Source: DATCMA01 sp036563645
GTDB lineage: Bacteria; Actinomycetota; Actinomycetes; Mycobacteriales; Micromonosporaceae
Length of the DNA: 64,000 bases
Assembly (NCBI GenBank): GCA_036563645.1
Contig: DATCMA010000054.1
Location: 124,001 to 188,000 of the forward strand
Direction: 5' to 3'
Both the position numbers and the translations under genes were made by a program. Below the pieces are notes generated by a model. It did no database searches. It worked only from the letters and a program-made list of their open reading frames with translations, and was not told where the DNA came from. How positions within the stretch are numbered: position 1 is the stretch's first letter; each line of letters starts with the position of its first letter. Below, in pieces: positions 44,399 through 52,573 of the stretch.

Positions 44399-45266
44399 GG
44401 GAACGCAACTCCTTGTCCAACTCCGCGACGGTCCACCGGGCGCCCCGGTCGACGCTCCAGCCGTAGCTCCACCCCACGAACTGCCGGATCTCGCCTCCCT
44501 TGGCGTAGAAGACCGCGCCGTTGGCCGGGCAGTCCTCGGTGAGCAGCCAGGCCACGAGCGGGGAGACGTTGCCGGGGTGGTAGACGTCGAAGCTGTTGGG
44601 GTCGCTCGGCGGCGCCATCTGGTCGCCGATCCCGGGCAGGTCCTGGGTCATGCGCGTGCGCGCCACCGGAGTGATCGCGTTGACCCGGACGCCGTATCGG
44701 CTGAGTTCCTGCGCCAGGATCACCGTGAGTGCGGCGACGCCGGCCTTGGCCGCGCCGTAGTTGGTTTGCCCAACCGCGCCGATCAGCCCCGAGGTGGAGG
44801 AGACGTTGACGACCGCGGCCTTCGGCTGCCGGCCGGCTTTGGCCTCGGCGCGCCAGTACTCGGCGAAGACTCGGGTCGGCGCGAAGGCGCCCCGCAGATG
44901 GACTCGAATGACCGCGTCCCAGTCCTCCTCGGACATGTTGACGAACATCCGGTCGCGGAGAATGCCGGCGTTGTTGACCAGTCCGTGCACCGCGCCGAAC
45001 TCCCGGAGCGCCACATCGAGCAGCTCGCGAGCGCCGTCGAGGGTGGTGATGTCAGCCGAACTGGCGACTGCGCGGCCGCCGGCCGCTGTGATTTCCTCGA
45101 CGACTGCCTCGGCCACCGCCGGGTCGGCACCGCGGCCGGAGAGGTCGGCGCCGACGTCGTTGACCACGACGCTGGCGCCCTCGGCGGCGGCGAGGAGAGC
45201 GTGCTCACGGCCCAGTCCGCGGCCGGCACCGGTGATGACGACCACCCGGCCACGCAGTGCGGACAT
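44391..45266 (-). CDS. SDR of the MFE-2/Rv3548c type
   Basis: A 291-residue dehydrogenase, first gene of the operon that runs to 35532. The cofactor motif [28 protein letters not shown] and YGAAK match the paralogue at 30178-31047. A tail after residue 230 includes FYAKGGEIRQFVGWSYGW, typical of Rv3548c-like proteins. The ATG at 45266 lies behind GGAGG by eight bases, and a KstR2-type site is 15 bases upstream of it. Confidence 0.87.
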   Translation of the reverse strand: MSALRGRVVVITGAGRGLGREHALLAAAEGASVVVNDVGADLSGRGADPAVAEAVVEEITAAGGRAVASSADITTLDGARELLDVALREFGAVHGLVNNAGILRDRMFVNMSEEDWDAVIRVHLRGAFAPTRVFAEYWRAEAKAGRQPKAAVVNVSSTSGLIGAVGQTNYGAAKAGVAALTVILAQELSRYGVRVNAITPVARTRMTQDLPGIGDQMAPPSDPNSFDVYHPGNVSPLVAWLLTEDCPANGAVFYAKGGEIRQFVGWSYGWSVDRGARWTVAELDKELRSRV

Positions 45267-45280
45267 GGGGAATACCTCCA

Positions 45281-45294
45281 ATCAAGCGCTTGTT
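45281..45294. promoter_or_regulatory. KstR2-type operator of the main fadE/echA20/ipdF operon
   Basis: ATCAAGCGCTTGTT, exact match, just before the SDR start at 45266. It should control the co-directional run of tightly spaced genes down to the phosphotransferase (45266 to 35532). Confidence 0.8.
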
Positions 45295-45363
45295 TGGTGA
45301 GGCTACTGGGTGGTGACCCACCCGTCAACGGCGCTGCTCATAGACCGAGGCGGCGCTGCGGCC

Positions 45364-46455
45364 TCACCCGCTGAGCCGCCGCACCACCTCAGCCGCCTCA
45401 GCCATGATTCGGTCGATCAGCTCCTGGACACTGGGGAGATCGTCGATGAGTCCGACGACCTGGCCGGTCGCCATCAGGCCGACGTCGGTCCGCCCGTCGA
45501 GCAGCGCGGCGCGGTACAGCATGGGCGCGTTCGCCGCCATGATCACCTGACTCCAGCTCAGCTCGCGGCTCTTGCGCATGGCCAGCCCTTCGCGGACCAT
45601 GTCGGACCACGGTGTACCGGAGACGCGGTGGAAGGCGATCGCGTTGCGCACCGCCCGCAGGAGGCGGCCCACGCCCGAGGTCCGTTCGAGCTTCTCGGCG
45701 ATGCCGGTGCGCAGCACCCGCTGGGGGATCCCGTCGATCTCCCGGGTCACCACCGTGTCGTCGACGCTCTTAGACAGGTAGACCTGCTTGACCGAGAGGG
45801 CGACCGGGGACTCCTGCGTCAACAGGAATCGGGTGCCCATGGCGATGCCGGACGCTCCGTAGGCGAGCGCGGCGACCAGGCCCCGGCCGTCGAAGAACCC
45901 ACCCGCGCCGATCACCGGGATGTCCACCGCGTCGACCACCTGCGGCAGCAGCAGGCTGGTCGGGACGCCGCCGGTGTGGCCGCCGCCCTCGCCCCCCTGG
46001 ACGATGACCGCGTCGACACCCCACGCGGCGACCTTCTCCGCGTGCCGGCGGGCTCCGATCGAGGAGACCACCACCAGCCCGCCGTCCTTGCACCGGGCGA
46101 TGAGGTCCTGCCGCGGCGCCAGCGCGAACGACGCCACCCGGACGCCAGCGCGGATGAGCAGGTCGATGCGGCGCTCGACGTCGGGCTGGTCGGCGCGGAT
46201 ATTGACCCCAAACGGGCGATCCGTGCGGGCCTGCACCGCCTCAATCGCGGCGGCGAGCTCCTCATAGGACAGCAACCCGGCCGAGAGGATGCCCAAACCC
46301 CCGGCGTTCGCGGTGGCGGCGGTGAGGGTCGGGTCGGAGACGTAGCCCATGCCGGTCTGCACGATGGGGTAGCGCACCCCGAACAGGTCGCAGATCCGGG
46401 TGCGCAGCGCGGGCGGGGTCGGCGGTGGGCTGTCGGTCACCTCCGCGGTGCTCAC
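45364..46455 (-). CDS. ipdC: IpdC-like NADH-dependent flavin oxidoreductase (nitronate monooxygenase family)
   Basis: A 363-residue TIM-barrel protein of the 2-nitropropane dioxygenase/FMN family: RYPIVQTGMGYVSDPTLTAA, VQGGEGGGHTGG and GAGGFFDGRGLVAALAYGA bind FMN. IpdC is a reductase needed in C/D-ring degradation, and gene order ipdA-ipdB-ipdC here matches the known arrangement. The GTG at 46455 overlaps the ipdB stop (GTGA) behind GGGAGG. Confidence 0.87.
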   Translation of the reverse strand: MSTAEVTDSPPPTPPALRTRICDLFGVRYPIVQTGMGYVSDPTLTAATANAGGLGILSAGLLSYEELAAAIEAVQARTDRPFGVNIRADQPDVERRIDLLIRAGVRVASFALAPRQDLIARCKDGGLVVVSSIGARRHAEKVAAWGVDAVIVQGGEGGGHTGGVPTSLLLPQVVDAVDIPVIGAGGFFDGRGLVAALAYGASGIAMGTRFLLTQESPVALSVKQVYLSKSVDDTVVTREIDGIPQRVLRTGIAEKLERTSGVGRLLRAVRNAIAFHRVSGTPWSDMVREGLAMRKSRELSWSQVIMAANAPMLYRAALLDGRTDVGLMATGQVVGLIDDLPSVQELIDRIMAEAAEVVRRLSG

Positions 46456-47243
46456 CCGGCCACCTCCCGGTCGCGCAAGCCGCGGGGGTCGAGCACCTCG
46501 CGAATCAGCCGCAGCTCCTCCGGGGTGGGCAGGCGGGTCTGCGGCACCTCGCCGTCGACGTCCAGCGGGAAGCCGGTGGCGGCTTGCACCTCCTCGACGG
46601 TGACTCCCGGGTGGACGGAGGCGAGACGCAGGGTGCCGTGCTCGGGGTGGAAGTCGAACACGGCGAGGTTCGTGACGACGCGGCGCAGGTCGTGGTACCG
46701 GCTGGCGCCGGGACCGGCCTGCGCGGCCCGGTCGTTGCCCACCCCCGAGACCATGTCGACTTTGGGCACGAACACGCGGGTGCTGTGCTTGGGCACCCAG
46801 TAGCTGGTCGGGTGGCACACGCTGTTTCCGGGCGCGCCGCGCACCCCGAGGAGCTGCACCGTGGGGCGCCGGTAGTCGCCGATCGCCGAGATGTTGGTGT
46901 TGCCGTACCGGTCCACCTGGCTCGGGATCATCATGACGTGGCGCTTGCCGTGCCACACCAGGTCGAAGACCGTGCGGAACGGCGCCCACGCCTCGATGGC
47001 GCCGGTGGCGCGCTCGCCGACCGGCCACGCCCCGCGCACCAGGTACGCCTCGCCATCGGAGATCATCAAATCGGGAGCGAAGGTCTGGCGGGCGAGTCGG
47101 ACGCCGATGGTCGGGATGATGCCGAAGGCGCTGGCGAGCACCTCACCGTTGTCCCGGAAGGCTTCGGCGCAGGCCACCACGCACACCTCGGCGCGGGTGG
47201 GGGGAGCGTCGACGACGCTGGTCGCTGGGTTCGCCGTGGTCAC
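46452..47243 (-). CDS. ipdB: IpdB-like CoA-transferase-family ring hydrolase, beta subunit
   Basis: A 263-residue class I CoA-transferase-like subunit. N-terminal EVCVVACAEAFRDNGEVLAS and VSGVGNDRAAQAG near residue 160 fit the beta subunit. With IpdA it opens the last ring of COCHEA-CoA by hydrolysis in known systems. The GTG overlaps the ipdA stop. Extended upstream frames in this reading are shadows of ipdA. Confidence 0.87.
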   Translation of the reverse strand: MTTANPATSVVDAPPTRAEVCVVACAEAFRDNGEVLASAFGIIPTIGVRLARQTFAPDLMISDGEAYLVRGAWPVGERATGAIEAWAPFRTVFDLVWHGKRHVMMIPSQVDRYGNTNISAIGDYRRPTVQLLGVRGAPGNSVCHPTSYWVPKHSTRVFVPKVDMVSGVGNDRAAQAGPGASRYHDLRRVVTNLAVFDFHPEHGTLRLASVHPGVTVEEVQAATGFPLDVDGEVPQTRLPTPEELRLIREVLDPRGLRDREVAG

Positions 47244-48115
47244 GCCGTCACCTCCTGCCGACGCTCCGCACGACGGGCCGCGACCGCGGCCTGGTAGTCC
47301 TCCTCGCTGCCGGCGAGGTAGCGGTCCCAGAACGCTTGCCAGGCCTCGGGACTGGCGGCGGAGGCGACGTACTCCCGCTGGAAGTCCTCGTCGCGGTCGT
47401 AGTCCGGGGCGCAGGAGGTGAAGTGGGCGCCGTTGGGAGCCTCCACCACCCCGGTGATCATCAGGCGGTTGATGCGCAGCGTGGCGGGGTGCGCGTTCGC
47501 GGTCAACTCCGAGGTCGGGACGATCTTCTCGCAGGACATGTAGGCCTGTTCCGCCGCCATGCAGTACAGGTCGTCGAAGTAGGGATCCGGGCCGAGGAAC
47601 TGCCCATTGCCGTAGATGTCGGCCCGGTTCATGTGGATGAGCGCGACGTCGAGGTGCAGCGCCGGCACGGCCAACACCTCGTCCCCGCCGTACGGGTCGG
47701 CGACGGTCCGCAGGTGCGGGTTGTGGGTCATGACATCCGAGCCGAGGCCGGCGCGGGTGGGCAGGAAGGGGAGCTTGAGCCCGGCGGCGTACAGGGCCCA
47801 CTGCAACATGCCCTCGTCGTACTCGACGACTTCGATCGCGCCCGCCTGCCGTGCGGCCCGGAAGTGGGGGTCTAAGGGGATCGAGTCGAGCGAGACGAAG
47901 CCGAAGATGAGTTTGCGGACCTTGCCGGCGGCGCACAGGAGCCCGACGTCCGCCCCGCCGTAGGAGACGATGGTGAGATCTCGCAGGTCGGAACGGAGGA
48001 TTTCACGGATCAGCGCCATCGGTTTCCGTCGGGATCCCCACCCGCCGATGCCAATGGTCATCCCAGACCTCAGCCGGCTGACCACCTCCTGAGCCGTCAT
48101 CCGTTTATCGCCCAT
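47240..48115 (-). CDS. ipdA: IpdA-like CoA-transferase-family ring hydrolase, alpha subunit
   Basis: A 291-residue alpha subunit. SGMTIGIGGWGSRRKPMALI at the N-terminus and LPFLPTRAGLGSDVM near residue 125 are typical. IpdAB uses the CoA-transferase fold for retro-Claisen-like ring cleavage in place of CoA transfer. The ATG at 48115 is preferred: it follows GGGAG by six bases, and a longer frame would begin inside the KstR2-type site. It is first in ipdABC. Confidence 0.88.
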   Translation of the reverse strand: MGDKRMTAQEVVSRLRSGMTIGIGGWGSRRKPMALIREILRSDLRDLTIVSYGGADVGLLCAAGKVRKLIFGFVSLDSIPLDPHFRAARQAGAIEVVEYDEGMLQWALYAAGLKLPFLPTRAGLGSDVMTHNPHLRTVADPYGGDEVLAVPALHLDVALIHMNRADIYGNGQFLGPDPYFDDLYCMAAEQAYMSCEKIVPTSELTANAHPATLRINRLMITGVVEAPNGAHFTSCAPDYDRDEDFQREYVASAASPEAWQAFWDRYLAGSEEDYQAAVAARRAERRQEVTA

Positions 48116-48146
48116 GCTGTGCTCCCACGTCGATGTGCGATGGTGT

Positions 48147-48160
48147 AGCAAGCGCTTGGT
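48147..48160. promoter_or_regulatory. KstR2-type operator before ipdABC
   Basis: AGCAAGCGCTTGGT, exact match, 32 bases before the ipdA start. TTGGTAGCC follows, as at other copies. The remaining 150 bases to 48305 show nothing further. Confidence 0.8.
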
Positions 48161-48309
48161 TGGTAGCCTAACAGTGATGTTTCGGGCGTCAATACCACGT
48201 GTCGGGAGTGATTACGGCGGGTTGATGGGGCGGGCGGCGCTGGTGCCGTGAACCAAACTCCGCTTGTTTGACGATCGGCGATCCCTGTCGTGTCAGGAGT
48301 GCACCGTGA

Positions 48310-48426
48310 GTGACCCCGCCGCTCGAATGGACCGACTTCCGCGAGCCTGCCGGAGAGCTGGACGAGCTGGCGGGAATTCTGGGGCGAGGCGCTGCCGCCG
48401 GCGGTGGGGTGAGGGCGGCGCCGTGA
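48310..48426 (+). CDS. Possible 38-residue protein or gene remnant
   Basis: A GTG at 48310 has AGGAG nine bases before it and opens a 38-codon frame with strong G/C at third positions. The product begins MTPPLEWTDFREPAGELDE and ends in a Gly/Ala-rich tail. It runs opposite to both flanking genes and its stop lies 22 bases from the end of the SDR gene. No family recognised. It may be a small protein or the 5' remnant of a decayed gene. Confidence 0.25.
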   Translation: MTPPLEWTDFREPAGELDELAGILGRGAAAGGGVRAAP

Positions 48427-48448
48427 CGGGCGCGGGGCGCCGTGACGG

Positions 48449-49183
48449 TCACTGGGTGATGGTCCATCCCCCGTCGATGGGCAGCAGGACCCCGTTGAGG
48501 TAGCTGGCGAGCGGAGAGAGCAGGAACAGGATGGGGTAGGCGATCTCGTCGGGCGTGGCCATGCGCCCCAGCGGGATGCGCCCCAGCACTCGCTGTCCCA
48601 CCTCGCTAGTGGCGAAGCCCGCCAAGCGCGGGGTGTCCGTCATCCCGGGGGCGACCGCGTTGCTGCGAACCCCGCGGTACGTGGCGAGGTGGCGGGTGTA
48701 GCCGGCGATCGCCGCCTTCGCCGCGCAGTACCAGTCCGAGGCGGTGCCGACGCGGTTGCCAGCAACGGAGGAGACGTTGACCAGGGCCGCGTCCGACGGC
48801 ACGCCCCCGGCAAGCCACGTCTCGGTCACCAACCGGACACTGCCGATCGCCATCCGCAGCGCCTCCCCGAAGTCGAGGTCGAGTGAGGACGGCGGACCGG
48901 CGTTGTTGACCAGGTAGCGGACGTCGCCGAGCTCGCGGGCCCGGGTGATCGCGGCCGCGACGTCGGCGGGGTTTGCGACGTCGGCGGTGATTGCTTCGGC
49001 GCGTCCGCCGGCCCGCGCGATGCGCTGGCAGGTCTCGGCCGCCTTGTCGGGATCGATGTCGACCGCGGCGACGGTGAGACCCATCTCGGCCGCCCTCGTC
49101 GCGACCGCCCGGCCGATGCCGCTGCCCGCGCCGGTCACCAGCACGACGTCGCCGGGAGTGAAGCCAAACTGCGCGACGGCCAT
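48449..49183 (-). CDS. Short-chain dehydrogenase/reductase
   Basis: A 244-residue SDR with TGAGSGIGRAVATRAAEMG, an acidic VDIDP after beta-2 suggesting NAD, NNAGPP and a catalytic YCAAK. The C-terminal LNGVLLPIDGGW is normal. It stands alone behind a KstR2-type site 21 bases upstream. It resembles Rv3549c-like SDRs of the regulon, as does the SDR at 50497. The ATG at 49183 follows GGAGG by seven bases; a start two codons earlier is less well spaced. Confidence 0.87.
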   Translation of the reverse strand: MAVAQFGFTPGDVVLVTGAGSGIGRAVATRAAEMGLTVAAVDIDPDKAAETCQRIARAGGRAEAITADVANPADVAAAITRARELGDVRYLVNNAGPPSSLDLDFGEALRMAIGSVRLVTETWLAGGVPSDAALVNVSSVAGNRVGTASDWYCAAKAAIAGYTRHLATYRGVRSNAVAPGMTDTPRLAGFATSEVGQRVLGRIPLGRMATPDEIAYPILFLLSPLASYLNGVLLPIDGGWTITQ

Positions 49184-49203
49184 CGACACCTCCTCGGCAA
49201 TGT

Positions 49204-49217
49204 AGCAAGCGCTTGGT
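49204..49217. promoter_or_regulatory. KstR2-type operator before the SDR at 48449-49183
   Basis: AGCAAGCGCTTGGT, exact match, identical to the ipdA copy. It sits in the 38 bases between the SDR start and the MFS stop. Confidence 0.8.
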
Positions 49218-49221
49218 CACG

Positions 49222-50469
49222 TTAGAGGTCGCGTCCCGGGCCGTCAACCCCGGCCACGCTGGTCCGGCGACGAACGCGCAGCCCCACGCTGAGGGCGCAG
49301 AGACCGGCGAGCGCGCCGTACCCGACGAACGCCCACCGCACGCCGAGGAGCTGCACCACGCCGCCGAGGCCGAGTCCGCCGAAGGGGAGCAGACCACCCC
49401 AGCAGATGAAGTAGACGCTCAACACGCGACCGCGGTGCGCGTCGTCGATCACGTACTGGAGGACCGTGTTGAGCGACGACATGATCGACAGCGTGAGCCC
49501 GCTGCCGAGGACCACCAACGCGGCGAGCACGGGGAAGGACGGCACCACACCGAGGGCCGCCACCACCGCGCCGAGCAGGACGAGCTGCGCCACCGGCCCG
49601 GCCAGGCTCGTGTGCGGGCCACGCCGGGCACCCCGCCACGCCACCGTGAGCCCGCCGAGCATCGCGCCGACCCCGGTGAGGGTGGCCAGGGTGGCGAAGG
49701 CCGCCTCCCCGTCGTCGGCGACGCGCGCGGCGAGCAACGGCAACTGCGCCTGGTAGGCCGACCCGAAGATCGAGGTCGCCGCGACGAGGCAGAGCGCGGC
49801 CAAGGCGGGAGGCCGCTGGCGGACGTGGGCGATGCCGGTGGCCAGTTGCCGCCACACCGTCTCCCGCGCCGCAGCGCGCCGTGGGGTGGGGGGTACGAGC
49901 GCGAGCAGCCGCCGCGCGACCGCCGCGGCGAGCACCGAGATGGCCACGTACGCGCCGAATGCGCTCGTTGGGCCGCTGGTCACCAGCAGGGGGCCGACGA
50001 GCGCGGGAGCGACGATCCGCGCCATGTTGAGGCCCGCGGATTGCAGCGGCACCGCGTTGGAGAGGTCCTCCGGCGGCACCACGGTGGCGATGAGGGCGTG
50101 GCTCGCCGGCGAGGTCACGGTGATGACGCAGCCGGCCAAGAAGCTGAGGAGGAGCACCGTCCACATCGGCATGGCCGCTACCGCGGACAAGGCGGTGGTC
50201 ACGACGGCGATCAGGGACGCGGCGAGCTGCACCGCGAGGAGCAGCCGCCCGCGGTCTACCCGGTCCGTGAGCACGCCCGCGGGGAGGGAGAACAGCAGAT
50301 AGGGGGTGAAGCTGCAGAAGTAGAGGAGGCCGAGGGCGAGCGCGTCGTTGCCGGTGCGGGCGGCGACCTCCCACTGGAACGCGACAGAGGAGACCCAGAA
50401 GCCGAGCTGGCAGAGGATGACGGCCGCCCACAGGAGCCGGAACGGTGGATGGCGCAGCGCGCGAAACAC
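49222..50469 (-). CDS. MFS transporter (EntS/MFS_3 type)
   Basis: A 415-residue 12-helix major facilitator of the enterobactin-exporter-like group: FRLLWAAVILCQLGFWVSS at the start, LPAGVLTDRVDRGRLLLAVQ as motif A. It lies 27 bases after the SDR at 50497 in an operon headed by fadA6, so it should move a pathway-related compound, perhaps exporting surplus steroid acids. MFS and ABC transporters for cholate metabolites are known in Rhodococcus steroid loci. The start is a GTG at 50469. Direction of transport cannot be told. Confidence 0.87.
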   Translation of the reverse strand: MFRALRHPPFRLLWAAVILCQLGFWVSSVAFQWEVAARTGNDALALGLLYFCSFTPYLLFSLPAGVLTDRVDRGRLLLAVQLAASLIAVVTTALSAVAAMPMWTVLLLSFLAGCVITVTSPASHALIATVVPPEDLSNAVPLQSAGLNMARIVAPALVGPLLVTSGPTSAFGAYVAISVLAAAVARRLLALVPPTPRRAAARETVWRQLATGIAHVRQRPPALAALCLVAATSIFGSAYQAQLPLLAARVADDGEAAFATLATLTGVGAMLGGLTVAWRGARRGPHTSLAGPVAQLVLLGAVVAALGVVPSFPVLAALVVLGSGLTLSIMSSLNTVLQYVIDDAHRGRVLSVYFICWGGLLPFGGLGLGGVVQLLGVRWAFVGYGALAGLCALSVGLRVRRRTSVAGVDGPGRDL

Positions 50470-50496
50470 CGCTACCCATCCGTGGGACGCGACCCG

Positions 50497-51270
50497 CTAC
50501 CGCTCCGTGGGGCGTGCGGCGAGGAAGCGCGCGGGGATCTCCCCACCGCCGTCGACGCGAAGCTCGGCGCCGTTGACGTAGCCCGCGAGCGGCGAGCTGA
50601 GCATCAGACACGCGTCCGCCACGTCGCTCGGTGTCGCCATGCGTTGGAGGGGGATGGTCGCGGCGACCGCCCGGATCCCCTCCTCGTCCCCGTAGTGCAG
50701 GTGCGCGAGTTCGGTGCGGACCAGGCCGACGGTGACCTGATTGACCCGGACGCGGGGGCCGAACTCCAGGGCCAGCGCCCGGGTCAGGGTGGTCAGGCCC
50801 GCCTTCGCCGCCGAGTACGCCGCGGTGCCGGGGGCGGGGTCGCGCCCGGCGACGCTGCCGATGTTGATAATCAGCCCGCCCTCGGGTTGCTCCTGCATGA
50901 CGGCGTTGGCGCGTTGCGCGAGGAAGAACGGGGCGAGCAGATTCAGCGCGATCACCGCGCTGATGAATCGGGGCGAGGCGGTGGCCGCGTCGGCCATCGG
51001 CGATCCCCCCGCGTTGTTGACGAGGATGTCCAGCCGCCCGAACCGATCGACCGCGGCGTCGACCACCGCGGCGGCCTGCTCCGCCTGCCGCACGTCCGCT
51101 TGGATGAACTCCGCGCGCCTCCCGGCGCTGGCGGGCAGCTCGTCGACGGGGTTGCGCGCGCAGACCAGCACCCGCGCTCCCGCGTCGAGATAGCGACGGG
51201 CGATCTCCGCGCCGATGCCGCGCGTGCCACCGGTGACGATGACGGCCTTGTCCGTTAGATCGACCTTCAT
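50497..51270 (-). CDS. Short-chain dehydrogenase/reductase (Rv3549c-like)
   Basis: A 257-residue SDR: TGGTRGIGAEIARRYLDAG, NNAGGSPMADAA and YSAAK are intact; ARNP after beta-2 suggests NADP(H). Rv3549c-like proteins belong to known KstR2 regulons. It overlaps the fadA6 stop by four bases (ATGA), so it is translationally coupled to the thiolase. Likely acts on a 3-hydroxy/3-oxoacyl-CoA before cleavage. Confidence 0.87.
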   Translation of the reverse strand: MKVDLTDKAVIVTGGTRGIGAEIARRYLDAGARVLVCARNPVDELPASAGRRAEFIQADVRQAEQAAAVVDAAVDRFGRLDILVNNAGGSPMADAATASPRFISAVIALNLLAPFFLAQRANAVMQEQPEGGLIINIGSVAGRDPAPGTAAYSAAKAGLTTLTRALALEFGPRVRVNQVTVGLVRTELAHLHYGDEEGIRAVAATIPLQRMATPSDVADACLMLSSPLAGYVNGAELRVDGGGEIPARFLAARPTER

Positions 51271-52421
51271 GAGATCCTTTCGATGATGGTCACGTTCGCC
51301 TGGCCACCGCCCTCACACATCGTCTGCAGGCCGTACCGCCCACCAGTGCGCTCGAGCTCGTGCAGCAGCGTGGTCATCAGTCGCGCGCCGGTCGCCCCGA
51401 GCGGGTGGCCGAGGGCGATCGCCCCGCCGTTGACGTTGACCCGCTCCGGATTGGCGCCGGTTTCTTTCAACCAAGCGATGACCACGGAGGCGAATGCCTC
51501 GTTGACTTCAAACAGGTCGATGTCATCGATCGAGAGACCGGTACGGGACAGCGCATGGGCCGTAGCGGGGATGGGTGCGGTGAGCATCCACACGGGGTCC
51601 GCTGCGCGGACCGAGATGTGGTGAATGCGGGCGCGCGGGGTGACCCCGTGCTCGCGCACCGCGCGCTCGGACATCACCAACAGCGCGGCGGCGCCGTCAC
51701 AGATCTGGCTGGCCGTGGCGGCGGTGATGCTGCCGCCGGGTTCCAGCGGATCGAGGGCGGCCATCTTCTCCAGCGAGGTGTCCGGCCGCGGGCAGGTGTC
51801 GACCGTGGCCGCGCCGAGCGGCAACAGCTCGCGGTCGAAGCGCCCCTCGGCGATCGCGGCCACGGCGCGCTGGTGGCTGCGCAGCGCGTACTCCTCCATC
51901 TCCGCCCGGCTGATTCCCCACTTCCGGGCGATCATCTCGGCCGCGCGGAACTGCGAGATGGGCTGGTCGCCGTAGCGGCGCCGCCACCCCGTCGAGCCGG
52001 AGAACGGGTCGGGGAAGCCGAACTGGGCGCCGACGGTCATCGCCGCGGAGATGGGGATGGCGCTCATGTTCTGCACGCCACCGGCGACGACGATGTCGGC
52101 CGTCCCACTGAGGACGGCTTGCGCCGCGAAGTGCAGCGCTTGTTGCGACGAGCCGCACTGCCGGTCGACGGTGACCCCGGGCACGTGCTCGGGGAGCCCG
52201 GCGGCGAGCCACGCGGTCCGCGCGATGTCTCCCGCTTGGGGGCCGAGGGTGTCGACACAGCCAAAGATCACATCGTCGACGGCCGCGGGGTCGATGCCGC
52301 TGCGGGACATCAGGCCCGCGAGCACGTGGCCGCCCAGATCGGCCGGGTGCACGGTCGCCAGCGCGCCGCCGCGGCGCGTGACCGGCGTGCGAACCGCTTC
52401 CACGATGTAGGCCTCGGCCAT
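51267..52421 (-). CDS. fadA6: FadA6-like thiolase
   Basis: A 384-residue thiolase (Mtb FadA6 has 386). The nucleophilic Cys89 is in VDRQCGSSQQALHFAAQ, the histidine motif is [18 protein letters not shown] and the second Cys lies in MCEGGGQANV, with the usual CxG replaced by CEGGG. FadA6 cleaves MeDODA-CoA after ring opening. It is first in the operon fadA6-SDR-MFS, 45 bases after an exact KstR2-type operator. Confidence 0.87.
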   Translation of the reverse strand: MAEAYIVEAVRTPVTRRGGALATVHPADLGGHVLAGLMSRSGIDPAAVDDVIFGCVDTLGPQAGDIARTAWLAAGLPEHVPGVTVDRQCGSSQQALHFAAQAVLSGTADIVVAGGVQNMSAIPISAAMTVGAQFGFPDPFSGSTGWRRRYGDQPISQFRAAEMIARKWGISRAEMEEYALRSHQRAVAAIAEGRFDRELLPLGAATVDTCPRPDTSLEKMAALDPLEPGGSITAATASQICDGAAALLVMSERAVREHGVTPRARIHHISVRAADPVWMLTAPIPATAHALSRTGLSIDDIDLFEVNEAFASVVIAWLKETGANPERVNVNGGAIALGHPLGATGARLMTTLLHELERTGGRYGLQTMCEGGGQANVTIIERIS

Positions 52422-52465
52422 GGCTGCCTGTCCTCTCGTGCTGGAGGGCGTACGGTTCGCACGTT

Positions 52466-52479
52466 ACCAAGCGCTTGCT
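52466..52479. promoter_or_regulatory. KstR2-type operator before fadA6
   Basis: ACCAAGCGCTTGCT, identical in sequence to the copy before kstR2. It is the right-hand end of the dense part of the regulon. The AT-richer stretch 52490-52545 beyond it may hold the promoter of the next, plus-strand gene. Confidence 0.8.
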
Positions 52480-52573
52480 TTGTTCGCGAGTCACCCCACT
52501 CCATTTATGCTCTTCTATAAATCGGCGAATATTGATCGCTGATTGACCTCCGGACTCACCCACAGGACACCCC

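Noticed and set aside
48264..48503. 79-codon plus-strand frame between ipdA and the SDR
   Set aside because: It overlaps the SDR end and lacks a domain. The shorter frame from 48310 has the better start site and is listed with low confidence instead.
49213..51258. 681-codon plus-strand frame
   Set aside because: Antisense to the MFS transporter and SDR. Made of charged low-complexity sequence.
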